A DNA stretch of 14,293 bases from the NCBI GenBank assembly GCA_024680835.1, contig JAILBP010000246.1:1-14293 (forward strand), read 5' to 3'. The notes under the pieces are model-generated. The model was given only the letters and a program-made list of their open reading frames with translations, had not been told where the DNA came from and did not search any database. This DNA comes from RGIG6904 sp024680835 (GTDB taxonomy: Bacteria > Bacillota > Clostridia > Lachnospirales > Lachnospiraceae). This document shows positions 1 through 7,583 of this stretch, piece by piece (within the stretch, counting starts at the first letter, position 1; every line of letters starts with the position of its first letter). Position numbers and translations under genes: made by a program.

Positions 1-36
1 GGCGAGCAGATCAAGGATATACCGATAGCCATCTGA
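1..36 (+). CDS. C-terminal fragment of an upstream gene, possibly thymidylate synthase
   Basis: Only the last 11 codons and the TGA stop are inside the window; they read GEQIKDIPIAI. Thymidylate synthases typically end in a short IK-x-P-(V/I)-A-(V/I) tail, and this end fits that pattern. The next gene is dihydrofolate reductase, the classic partner: thymidylate synthase makes dihydrofolate and DHFR recycles it. The identification is an inference from a very short tail plus context; any other protein ending in PIAI could also fit. Confidence 0.45.
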   Translation, partial: GEQIKDIPIAI

Positions 37-96
37 GTGTCGGGGAAGCTGGCCGAAGGCCTGAGGGGGCAATTCTGAGAGAACAATTCATATTAC

Positions 97-237
97 AGGA
101 AGGAACCATCATGACGAAGTCATGATTTGTAATGGTTCCGATCGATAGGGCAACGTATATCATGCACGAGGCACGAGTGCATGATGCCATCCCGGCGAGG
201 GATCGCGAAGCGACAGGTGATTCGTTTACGAATCGTG
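97..237 (+). repeat. 141-bp multi-hairpin repeat element, copy 1 (upstream of folA)
   Basis: This stretch recurs at 14153-14293 in the same orientation with one difference (T at 142, C at 14198). It is a chain of inverted repeats: arms 102-109/132-139 enclosing 110-115/119-124 with loop GAA (116-118); 159-167/177-185 with a 9-base loop; 189-193/199-203; 203-206/210-213 with loop GAA; and 219-224/229-234 with loop TTTA. It sits between the possible thymidylate synthase end and the folA ribosome binding site. It may extend further right, but copy 2 is cut by the window edge. Both strands contain short open frames across it, which I judge fortuitous. It resembles a REP- or MITE-like dispersed element or a structured RNA; I do not recognise a named family. 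Confidence 0.9.
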
Positions 238-267
238 CCATTACATTAATAGTAGGAGGATACAACC

Positions 268-762
268 ATGAACCTGATAGCAGCAGTGGACAAAAACTGG
301 GCAATAGGCAAGAACAACAAGCTGTTGGCCAACATTCCCGAGGACATGAAGTTCTTTCGGGAGACCACTACAGGCAAAGTGGTAGTCATGGGCAGGAAGA
401 CTCTGGAGAGCTTTCCGAATAAAAAGCCCCTTCCCAACCGCACCAACATTGTGCTGACCAAAGACAGTTCGTATAAAGCCGATGGCGCGGTTATAGTACA
501 TGACACGGAGGAGCTTTCCAAGGTATTGGAGAGATACGATACAAAAGACGTTTTCTGCATAGGAGGAGGCAGCATATATAAGCTGCTGGAACCGATGTGC
601 GACACTGCATTCATTACCAAGATAGATTACGCATATGACGCGGACACCTTTTTCCCGGATCTCGATGCGTCGGATGATTGGGAGCTTACAGAAGAGAGCG
701 AGGAAAAAACCTGCTTTGATCTGATATATACATTCACAACATATGTCAGAAAGAAAGCTTAG
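268..762 (+). CDS. folA: Dihydrofolate reductase
   Basis: This 164-residue protein reduces dihydrofolate to tetrahydrofolate with NADPH in the cytoplasm, supplying one-carbon carriers for thymidylate, purine and methionine synthesis. Its length is normal for bacterial DHFR (about 160). Visible family signatures are the N-terminal LIAAVDKNWAIG strand and loop, the IPED segment whose Asp26 corresponds to the catalytic acid, the substrate-pocket FFRETT that follows, the NADPH-binding GRKT (residues 42-45) and the IGGGSIY turn near residue 98. The usual LPW before the catalytic segment is replaced by LLA. The start is supported by AGGAGGA at 254-260, seven bases upstream. It follows a possible thymidylate synthase end, separated by the 141-bp repeat, and is closed by an intrinsic terminator at 785-823. 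Confidence 0.95.
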   Translation: MNLIAAVDKNWAIGKNNKLLANIPEDMKFFRETTTGKVVVMGRKTLESFPNKKPLPNRTNIVLTKDSSYKADGAVIVHDTEELSKVLERYDTKDVFCIGGGSIYKLLEPMCDTAFITKIDYAYDADTFFPDLDASDDWELTEESEEKTCFDLIYTFTTYVRKKA

Positions 763-784
763 ATCACATACGAAACAGAAATCT

Positions 785-823
785 ACAGCGAACGGATTTT
801 GCTTTTCCGTTTGCTGTTTTTTT
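785..823 (+). terminator. Intrinsic terminator after folA
   Basis: A 12-bp stem (785-796 with 806-817, one G-U pair) with a 9-base loop is followed directly by a run of seven T at 817-823. It ends the folA transcript and insulates ilvB. Confidence 0.9.
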
Positions 824-867
824 GTGGGGGGAAGGTCGTTTCAGATCACATTTTTATTAATGCGGCA

Positions 868-896
868 TTGCACCTTGAAGGCCATAATGCTATAAT
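868..896 (+). promoter_or_regulatory. Sigma-A promoter of ilvB
   Basis: TTGCAC (868-873), a 17-base spacer, then a perfect TATAAT (891-896) preceded by TGC, which makes an extended -10. The predicted transcript starts near 903, leaving a leader of only about 34 bases. That leaves no room for a T-box or peptide attenuator before ilvB, so amino-acid control by such a leader is unlikely here. Confidence 0.85.
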
Positions 897-936
897 CGAA
901 AACAGAATGTATTAGAAAACTCAGAGGTGAGACAAG

Positions 937-2625
937 ATGGATATTGCAGGAAAAAAGCTTGTGATCAAGGCTTTAAGGGAAGAGAAGGTTGATACGGTAT
1001 TCGGTTATCCGGGAGGCATGATAATCGATATTTTTGATGAGCTATACAAAGAAGAGGATATGCATGTGGTGCTGCCCAGGCATGAGCAGGCGCTGATACA
1101 TGAGGCCGAAGGCTATGCGAGAGCCACCGGAAAGACTGCTGTCTGCATGGTGACCAGCGGCCCGGGTGCCACCAATATCATCACGGGGCTGGCAGATGCG
1201 CATTTTGACTCTATTCCGTTGGTTGTCATAACAGGTCAGGTTGCATTGCCTCTCATAGGCAATGATGCTTTCCAGGAAGTTGATATTGTGGGCATGACCA
1301 GATCTGTCACCAAATACGGAGTTACGGTCCGCAACAGGGATGACCTGGGACGGATCTTAAAGGACGCATTTTATATCGCAAAGACCGGAAGACCGGGACC
1401 TGTCATCATAGACATACCAAAGGACATCCAGAATGAGAAGGGCTCGTCCGAATATCCGACTAATGTCATGATAAGGGGCTATAAACCGGCAACCTCGGTG
1501 CATTTGGGACAGTTAAAGAAGGCGTATAAGCTTTTACATTCCGCAAAATGTCCTGTGATACTGGCGGGCGGAGGTATACATATCTCACATGCGGAGACCA
1601 CCTTTAAGGAATTTGTTGAAAAGACAGGAATACCGGTCATCACAACGGTCATGGGCAAGGGAGTCATCCCCACGGATCATCCTCTGTATTTTGGTAACTG
1701 CGGACTTCACGGTGAGTTTTCCGCAAACACTGCGATCTCAAAATGTGATGTGCTCTTTTCCATAGGAACACGTTTTAACGACCGTATCACCGGCAATATC
1801 AAGGGTTTTGCGCCAAATGCAAAGATCGTGCACATTGATATAGATACCTCATCCATATCCAGAAACGTGCGCGTGGATGTGCCTGTTGTGTCCGATGCAG
1901 GTCTGGCATTGCACACTATGTGTTCTTATGCAACAAAGTCGGAGATAGACGGATGGGTGGAGCAGCTTGGGAAAAACAGGGCTGAGCATCCACTGGATAT
2001 CAAGGCGGACGGAGTTTCGCCAAAGCGCATTATGGAAGCAGTCAATAAAAGCTTTGATGACTGTATCATCACTACGGATGTGGGTCAGCATCAGATGTGG
2101 GCGTGCCAGTATCTGGATTACGGCGGCAAAAAACAGCTCATCACCAGCGGTGGCTTGGGTACCATGGGCTTTGGATTTCCGGCTGCCGTGGGCGCTAAGA
2201 TCGGTAATCCTGATAAGACGGTCATCTGTATAACCGGAGACGGCGGTTTTCAGATGAATATGCAGGAGATGGCCACAGCAGTCTGCGAAGATATTAATGT
2301 GATAGTCCTGCTGATCAATAATCATTATCTGGGCATGGTGCATCAGATGCAGCAGCTGTTTTACGGCAAGAGATATTCCGCAACCTGTCTGGAGAATACC
2401 AGGAATATAAGCGCTCCCGCATATGTCCCCGATTTTGTGAAGTGGGCCGAGAGCTACGGCGCCTGCGGTATCCGTGTTGAGAAGGATGAGGATATTATAC
2501 CTGCTATAGAGAATGCCAAAAGAAACACCGGCGGATGTACAGTGATCGAATTTATGACCGGAGCTGATAATCTGGTGCTTCCTATGATAAAACCGGGACA
2601 GAACATGACGGATATGTTGCTGTAA
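937..2625 (+). CDS. ilvB: Acetolactate synthase (acetohydroxyacid synthase), large catalytic subunit
   Basis: This 562-residue ThDP enzyme condenses two pyruvates to acetolactate, or pyruvate and 2-oxobutyrate to acetohydroxybutyrate, the first shared step of valine, leucine and isoleucine synthesis. The N-terminal ThDP-fold domain carries GYPGG (23-27) and the catalytic Glu50 in RHEQ. The middle domain has the AHAS-type stretch ending in RFNDRITG expected for FAD binding. The C-terminal domain has the ThDP/Mg motif GDGG at 434-437 closing with NN at 461-462. Length is normal. The start follows AGAGGTGA at 923-930. Its regulatory subunit gene, ilvN, is not next to it but begins at 7584, beyond three unrelated genes. 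A catabolic AlsS is less likely because of the biosynthetic-type sequence and the nearby ilvN. Confidence 0.95.
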   Translation: MDIAGKKLVIKALREEKVDTVFGYPGGMIIDIFDELYKEEDMHVVLPRHEQALIHEAEGYARATGKTAVCMVTSGPGATNIITGLADAHFDSIPLVVITGQVALPLIGNDAFQEVDIVGMTRSVTKYGVTVRNRDDLGRILKDAFYIAKTGRPGPVIIDIPKDIQNEKGSSEYPTNVMIRGYKPATSVHLGQLKKAYKLLHSAKCPVILAGGGIHISHAETTFKEFVEKTGIPVITTVMGKGVIPTDHPLYFGNCGLHGEFSANTAISKCDVLFSIGTRFNDRITGNIKGFAPNAKIVHIDIDTSSISRNVRVDVPVVSDAGLALHTMCSYATKSEIDGWVEQLGKNRAEHPLDIKADGVSPKRIMEAVNKSFDDCIITTDVGQHQMWACQYLDYGGKKQLITSGGLGTMGFGFPAAVGAKIGNPDKTVICITGDGGFQMNMQEMATAVCEDINVIVLLINNHYLGMVHQMQQLFYGKRYSATCLENTRNISAPAYVPDFVKWAESYGACGIRVEKDEDIIPAIENAKRNTGGCTVIEFMTGADNLVLPMIKPGQNMTDMLL

Positions 2626-2762
2626 TGTCATTTTCGAGGATCTATATTTGGCGGGTGTTCAGTTCTGACGACCTGTGGGTTAAGGGTTGAATGCCTGAGA
2701 TCATACGGGAATACTGATGATATATTTAGCTTGTAGAATACTAGAGTACGAGGCATGATAAG

Positions 2763-4262
2763 ATGAAGAACAGTGTATCATCGGAATACGAAAACTTTTT
2801 AAGAGAGAACCGCGCTAAGGTAAACAAATACCTGAACACGGTGCTTTGGACCTTTGTGGCAACAGGCCCGGCCATTGCCCTGGGAGTGAAGGGCGGCATC
2901 TTTGAGGGTATAACCTACACCACATGTTTTTGCATATCGGCGGTGGTCATATTGCTGTCCGCAATACATTTCCTACTGTTAAAGAAGATACCAAATTCTA
3001 TCTTTACCTGTGTATTCGCGCTGACTGCACTGGATCTTCTGATCGTATATATGTCCTACGCTCATGTGAGCATATATCTCACCTGGTTCCTGGTGCCTAT
3101 GCTGAGTCTGTTGTTCTGTGACCGCGCGATATACATATACGCAGCGCTGCTCAACTATGTCATGATGTTTACGGTCACGCTGCTGGGTTCGGATTATGAC
3201 GCTGCTCTCAGGGTGGACAAAGCGGATCTGAAAGCATACTTTGCGGATACCATGGGAGGTTTCACCATTGAGACACTCATAATGTTTGTATCCGGATACA
3301 TCATCTGGAAGCTTACTTCAGATTACTTTAAGATGATGTTTTCACAAAAGAAGGTCATTGAAGAGCAGAAGGAGAGCATGAAGGAAAAGATGGATATCCT
3401 GAGCTCCATGGCTGAGATCTACAATAATGTCAATCTCATTGACTTTGTCAACAATACCGAGATGTCGCTCAGAGATGTGGAGTACGTAAAGCATGGCATA
3501 GACATGGATTCACAGACCCACACCCTCATGAACAAGCAGATTAAAAATCATGTCATGCCTGACCAGCTTGAGGCTTTCATGAACTTCACCAACATTAAGA
3601 CTGTGCGGGCAAGACTCTCTCAGAAGAAGCTTATCAGTGCGGATTTCATAGATGTTGTTTCGGGATGGTTCCGCGCTCAGTATATAACGGTTGATTCCAC
3701 ATTGGACGGGATACCCAATATGGTCATCTATACCACCAGAAATGTGGATGAGGAGAAACGCAGGGAGGAGCATCTTGTCAGGATCTCCATGACGGATGAG
3801 ATGACAAGGCTGTTCAACAGAAGATGCTATGACGAGGATCTGAAGGAATTCAGAAACGGTGGAATGGAGGATGATTTTGTTCTGTTCTCCATAGATGTGA
3901 ACGGATTAAAGACAGTAAATGATACCAAGGGTCATGCCGCAGGTGATGAGCTCATCAAAGGAGCTGCGGATTGCCTGGCATTATCCGTAGGCCACAAAGG
4001 CAAGGTATACAGAACCGGCGGTGACGAGTTTATGGCGGTCGTTCATACAGCAGATCCGGAAGCGATCCGCAGAGCCATATGGAAAAAGGCCGGCGAATGG
4101 CATGGTATATATTCGGATGAGATCAGCATGTCAGTGGGCTACGCTTCCCATGAGGAGCATGCAGATGCTTCTATAGATGATCTTGAGCATATTGCAGATG
4201 AAGACATGTATGCCGAAAAGAAAAAGTATTATGAGACAAAGGGCATCGAAAGAAGACGATAG
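2763..4262 (+). CDS. Membrane-bound GGDEF diguanylate cyclase
   Basis: This 499-residue protein probably makes cyclic di-GMP from two GTP at the inner face of the membrane. Residues about 25-200 hold a series of hydrophobic segments, perhaps six membrane helices. They are followed by a charged linker helix (about 195-220), a PAS-like sensor stretch (about 220-335) and a GGDEF domain. The active site is intact: GGDEF at 419-423, the metal-binding Asp378 in SIDVNGLK, and the NRR of the MTDEMTRLFNRR domain entry. The product-inhibition RxxD motif expected a few residues before GGDEF is absent; GHKG occupies its place. The start follows a modest GAGG at 2750-2753. No terminator is visible after ilvB, 137 bases upstream, so read-through from the ilvB promoter is possible. 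The signal sensed is unknown. Confidence 0.92.
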   Translation: MKNSVSSEYENFLRENRAKVNKYLNTVLWTFVATGPAIALGVKGGIFEGITYTTCFCISAVVILLSAIHFLLLKKIPNSIFTCVFALTALDLLIVYMSYAHVSIYLTWFLVPMLSLLFCDRAIYIYAALLNYVMMFTVTLLGSDYDAALRVDKADLKAYFADTMGGFTIETLIMFVSGYIIWKLTSDYFKMMFSQKKVIEEQKESMKEKMDILSSMAEIYNNVNLIDFVNNTEMSLRDVEYVKHGIDMDSQTHTLMNKQIKNHVMPDQLEAFMNFTNIKTVRARLSQKKLISADFIDVVSGWFRAQYITVDSTLDGIPNMVIYTTRNVDEEKRREEHLVRISMTDEMTRLFNRRCYDEDLKEFRNGGMEDDFVLFSIDVNGLKTVNDTKGHAAGDELIKGAADCLALSVGHKGKVYRTGGDEFMAVVHTADPEAIRRAIWKKAGEWHGIYSDEISMSVGYASHEEHADASIDDLEHIADEDMYAEKKKYYETKGIERRR

Positions 4263-4341
4263 AGTGATTTAAGCAAAAGACAGAATGAATCATAGATAGT
4301 TTGATACTCAAATCATCATATTTATATTTGGAGGATAGTTG

Positions 4342-4914
4342 ATGAAACCCCTGAAAGAAAGAATCGCCTGGAAGATCCTGCTGGGGCTTATTGCATTTAT
4401 AGCAGTGGGAACGGTGGTGATCTATATCATATGTCAGGCGAGCGAGAAACATACGATCTCAGTCAGACAAAAAGAGTATCAGCAGGCGAAGGAAGCCGGA
4501 TATGACGAGGAGTTGTTCATCTGTTCCAGGGAGGAGACGGTGACTCTGGATGGGGTGGAGTATATAAGATATAATGTTTTTCACAGCAGCTTCATCGACA
4601 GCTCCAGGGAGGATGTGCTGATCAGGACGGATGCGGTTTACAAAGACGATACGGATGGCAAACTGCAGGACCTTGTCATCTACGGGAAGACAACCGGGTT
4701 TGCCGACGATATCAAAAGCGAAGTGAAATACTATCCGGGACAGTACAGGGTGATCGAGCCGTACAGGATCGCGATCTACAAAAAGGCAGTTGACATGTGG
4801 GCCGTTGTAGGGCTTGCAGTATTGGCCGGCATGGTTGATATAGCTCTGGCGCTGATACTGGCGGTATATTTTATTGTTTACTTTGTAAAAAAGAAAAAAA
4901 CAAATAAAAATTAA
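4342..4914 (+). CDS. Small membrane protein with a large extracytoplasmic domain, function unknown
   Basis: This is a 190-residue protein of no family I recognise. A positively charged start (KPLKER) leads into a hydrophobic helix at about 11-33. A hydrophilic domain of about 115 residues follows, presumably outside the cell, and then a long hydrophobic stretch (about 151-182), either one helix or a tight hairpin, ending in a lysine-rich cytoplasmic tail. GGAGGA at 4330-4335 lies six bases before ATG 4342. The TTG three bases earlier would be too close to that site, so I use the ATG. It starts 79 bases after the GGDEF gene with no clear promoter or terminator between, so co-transcription is plausible. 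A functional link to the cyclase is only inferred from position. Confidence 0.75.
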   Translation: MKPLKERIAWKILLGLIAFIAVGTVVIYIICQASEKHTISVRQKEYQQAKEAGYDEELFICSREETVTLDGVEYIRYNVFHSSFIDSSREDVLIRTDAVYKDDTDGKLQDLVIYGKTTGFADDIKSEVKYYPGQYRVIEPYRIAIYKKAVDMWAVVGLAVLAGMVDIALALILAVYFIVYFVKKKKTNKN

Positions 4915-4923
4915 TGCAACCTT

Positions 4924-4950
4924 TGTCTTGAAAATAGTGTTTTCAAGACA
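4924..4950. repeat. Perfect 11-bp inverted repeat between genes
   Basis: TGTCTTGAAAA (4924-4934), loop TAGTG, and its exact complement (4940-4950). No T run follows on either strand, so it is at best a weak terminator. It may be an mRNA 3'-end stabiliser for the membrane-protein transcript or an operator-like site. Confidence 0.7.
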
Positions 4951-5007
4951 GAACAATAAAAAACGCTGATGTATGTTTTCGAAGCTGTCAAAAACTGAAT
5001 GATTTCA

Positions 5008-5036
5008 TTGAAAAGACAGTGATATCGAAATATTAC
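5008..5036 (+). promoter_or_regulatory. Probable sigma-A promoter for the 826-residue protein and ilvN
   Basis: TTGAAA (5008-5013), a 17-base spacer and TATTAC (5031-5036; 4 of 6 consensus bases). The -35 overlaps a small inverted repeat with arms AATGA (4998-5002) and TCATT (5005-5009). Outer arms CTGTC (4985-4989) and GACAG (5015-5019) also flank it. These are candidate regulator contacts. Confidence 0.5.
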
Positions 5037-5070
5037 AGAATAGCGGGTGATTAAAAAGGAGGATAAGAAT

Positions 5071-7551
5071 ATGGCATTTCCGATTAATTGGACAGAAGAG
5101 GATGAGAAGAAAGCTTTAGAAGGTATTGATATTGAAAGAAAAGATGACTTTGACCTGTTTTCTTTCAAGACGTTCAGAGAGCAGCTGGTAAATGAGCATG
5201 GATGGACAGGCAACAGAGAGGAAACCGAGCTCATGTACGCCATCTTTGATCTTTTCATAGATGACGTTGACGGTTTATCATATGTTACAGCATATGATTA
5301 CAATACTATCGAAGACAAAAACTCGATTTTGAGTTATGTAGAAGAGCGGGTTAATGAGCTTCAGATCGAAAAGGAAGATAATAAATCCTACGCTGTATTT
5401 AAGACTGCTTACGATAAGGTCAAGGCAGAATATGACGAAAAGTACGAGAAGTACCGTCAGGAAGAAAAAGAGAGACATGAGAAATACTGGGAAGGAATTG
5501 ATAATAACGGGTTTTTCCATAATACCGTTATTCATTCAGCTGAGGAAGACAAAAAAGAAGAGGCTCACGCAGATGACCGGAAAGAGGAGATCCCCGAGGA
5601 GAAGGCGGGAGACAAAGACCCTGAAGTCATCAGCGAGGAAGAGCGCAGGAGAAGAGAAATCGAGAAGATGATGGAGGAGGCAGAGGCCAGAGCTGAAGCT
5701 GAAGAAAGGAAAAAGACAGAGGAAGAAAACAGGAAAAAAGAAGAACAGGAAGAACTAATAAAGAATTCGGCGCGTAACAGAGTCAGGAAAAGCTGGATTG
5801 AATGGGAAGCCAGTAAAAGACTGGCTGAAATGGGTCAAAGGCCCATGGATAGTTTTTTGATCGTAGATCAGGCTATTCGGGACTATTACAGACAAAATGG
5901 CGTTGAAGTTGAAGTCGGCGAAGGTGAGGATCTGCATACCATAAAAAAAGATTTTTACGGTAATCTTGATGAGATCCGTCCGAAGGACTGGACTGAAGAT
6001 GAAGAAAAAGAGATCAACAGATATGTCGATGCGGTGATTAAAGGCAGGGAGATCAGAAAGATCCGGGACGAAGCTGAGGAGAAGGCTGCGAGGGAGGCTG
6101 AGGCAGAGGAGAGAAAACTCCCTCGTATGACGCCTGCCCAGATAAAGAATATACATGATGAGGTAAAGAGGCTTAGAGAGAAAGGCATAGACATAGTAGA
6201 ATTTGAACAGAGCATGGCATACGATGATTATTGCACTTCAAAGGGCTACAGTTACAGGGAGGCTGAGAGACCGGTTCAGTTTGCGATCATGAGCGTTATG
6301 GGCCCCGGAAGCTGTAAGGCTTTGCAGAAATACAATGTAAAGCAGTACGAAGCTACTATGGAAGCTCTTAAAGACATAGAAAATATCGCGGAAAAGTCAA
6401 TGACGGATGATAAGAAATTCGGTGTATGCGATACCGATGCTTTTGGTGTCGGCAGATGGCTGAATGTTAACGGCTTCAAGGATCTTGCTATCGATGGTGA
6501 TGAAAAAAACATGAAGGATGTGATTCCTTTTGACTTTGAAAATGCGTTAAATAAAGCAGGAAAAGATCGTGATAATGTTTATGGCTTTGATATGGGCATT
6601 ATTGATCAGGCAAGACAGCTTTACTTAGATAATAAACAGGAGTTTGATTCGGCTTTTGATTCTATGTCAAACCTTGGTGGAAGAAAAGTGGCAGGACCGG
6701 AGGTTTTGGCCTGGGACACCAAAAATCTCAAGGAACTCAATGAGGGTAAGGGCAGATATGAGGGTAAGGATACGCTAAAGAAGCTCAATGAATTCTGTCA
6801 TCTGTTATATAAGGTAAAACAGCAGGATGAGAAGATATGCAAACTTGGAACGGATAAGGAACCTGTCTATGTGAAGCCCTTAGGCGAGGACACAAATCTT
6901 ACAAATCTTAAAGATCAGATGGATGAGATGATCGTGCTGGATACATGCCTGGATATGTTGGAAAAATCCAAATCCAAGAACTGGAATTCCGGAGAGTACA
7001 AGAAAATAATATCCGGAATTGAAGAGCTTAAAAATATACTCAACAAGGATTACGATAGTGCAGAGAAAGCGGAACAGGCATATGCCAAAGGCATAAAAAA
7101 GGTATTAAAAGATATCAATCTTTACCGCAAACATAAAGCTAATGATGGTATTAAGCAGGACGTTACCCTGGATAAGCTGGTTAATGTGGAACGCATAGAT
7201 AAGCTCCTTAAGGGCAGATATGAGTCCCTTGCGGGTGAGGTCTATGGCGATGTTATCAGTGAAGAAGGAAAGACTGCGGATGTGGTTGTAGATCAGAATA
7301 TCAAGAGCGGCAGAAATTATATGCTGGCTCTGGCTGTCGGAAAGGTGCACGGAATATCGAAAAACATGATCGCCATAAATGATGGGCTTAGCAAGGAACA
7401 GACCGAAGGCAAGGAGATAAGCGGCAGAGAAACGGTTAAAAACAAAGTTTCGAAAAAAGACATTGATCTGCTCAAAGAGGTTGGAGGACTTGGTACTAAT
7501 AAAGCAGCGAACAAAAAAAACACTGTTCCGGGCAGAAACAGTATTATTTAA
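5071..7551 (+). CDS. Large charged coiled-coil protein, unknown family
   Basis: This is an 826-residue protein I do not recognise. It has no signal peptide and no membrane helix, so it is probably cytoplasmic. The N-terminal region (about 1-100) is acidic. Residues about 110-240 and 320-350 are very rich in Glu, Lys and Arg and should form coiled coils. A more globular C-terminal half (about 350-780) carries scattered Cys, Trp and Gly, and the tail is basic. A short motif recurs: WTEEDEKK at residue 7 and WTEDEEKE at residue 307. AAGGAGG at 5056-5062 sits eight bases before ATG 5071; the upstream GTG at 5047 precedes that site, so the ATG is preferred. Sampled 60-base blocks (5101-5160, 6541-6600) contain 19 and 20 G/C bases, against 28 in a carB block and 39 in an ilvB block, so the gene is AT-rich for its surroundings. 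It ends 32 bases before ilvN with no terminator. Confidence 0.85.
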   Translation: MAFPINWTEEDEKKALEGIDIERKDDFDLFSFKTFREQLVNEHGWTGNREETELMYAIFDLFIDDVDGLSYVTAYDYNTIEDKNSILSYVEERVNELQIEKEDNKSYAVFKTAYDKVKAEYDEKYEKYRQEEKERHEKYWEGIDNNGFFHNTVIHSAEEDKKEEAHADDRKEEIPEEKAGDKDPEVISEEERRRREIEKMMEEAEARAEAEERKKTEEENRKKEEQEELIKNSARNRVRKSWIEWEASKRLAEMGQRPMDSFLIVDQAIRDYYRQNGVEVEVGEGEDLHTIKKDFYGNLDEIRPKDWTEDEEKEINRYVDAVIKGREIRKIRDEAEEKAAREAEAEERKLPRMTPAQIKNIHDEVKRLREKGIDIVEFEQSMAYDDYCTSKGYSYREAERPVQFAIMSVMGPGSCKALQKYNVKQYEATMEALKDIENIAEKSMTDDKKFGVCDTDAFGVGRWLNVNGFKDLAIDGDEKNMKDVIPFDFENALNKAGKDRDNVYGFDMGIIDQARQLYLDNKQEFDSAFDSMSNLGGRKVAGPEVLAWDTKNLKELNEGKGRYEGKDTLKKLNEFCHLLYKVKQQDEKICKLGTDKEPVYVKPLGEDTNLTNLKDQMDEMIVLDTCLDMLEKSKSKNWNSGEYKKIISGIEELKNILNKDYDSAEKAEQAYAKGIKKVLKDINLYRKHKANDGIKQDVTLDKLVNVERIDKLLKGRYESLAGEVYGDVISEEGKTADVVVDQNIKSGRNYMLALAVGKVHGISKNMIAINDGLSKEQTEGKEISGRETVKNKVSKKDIDLLKEVGGLGTNKAANKKNTVPGRNSII

Positions 7552-7583
7552 GAAAAACATAAGATCGATACGGAGAATAGACG

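Noticed and set aside
268..303. THF riboswitch upstream of folA
   Set aside because: The structured sequence upstream is the dispersed 141-bp repeat, also found where no folate gene is visible, and it does not resemble the THF riboswitch as I know it.
132..422. Open frames on both strands through the 141-bp repeat (96 residues plus, 97 residues minus)
   Set aside because: They arise from the palindromic repeat, the plus frame overlaps folA out of frame, and neither has a ribosome binding site at its start. They are not credible genes.
1849..2631. 260-residue minus-strand open frame opposite ilvB
   Set aside because: It is antisense to a clear ilvB gene, His/Ile/Cys-rich in the way typical of shadow frames, and has no family resemblance.
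4301..4328. Promoter-like TTGATA and TATATT ahead of the small membrane protein gene
   Set aside because: With this -10 the transcript would begin at about 4335, so the GGAGGA site (4330-4335) would not be on the mRNA.
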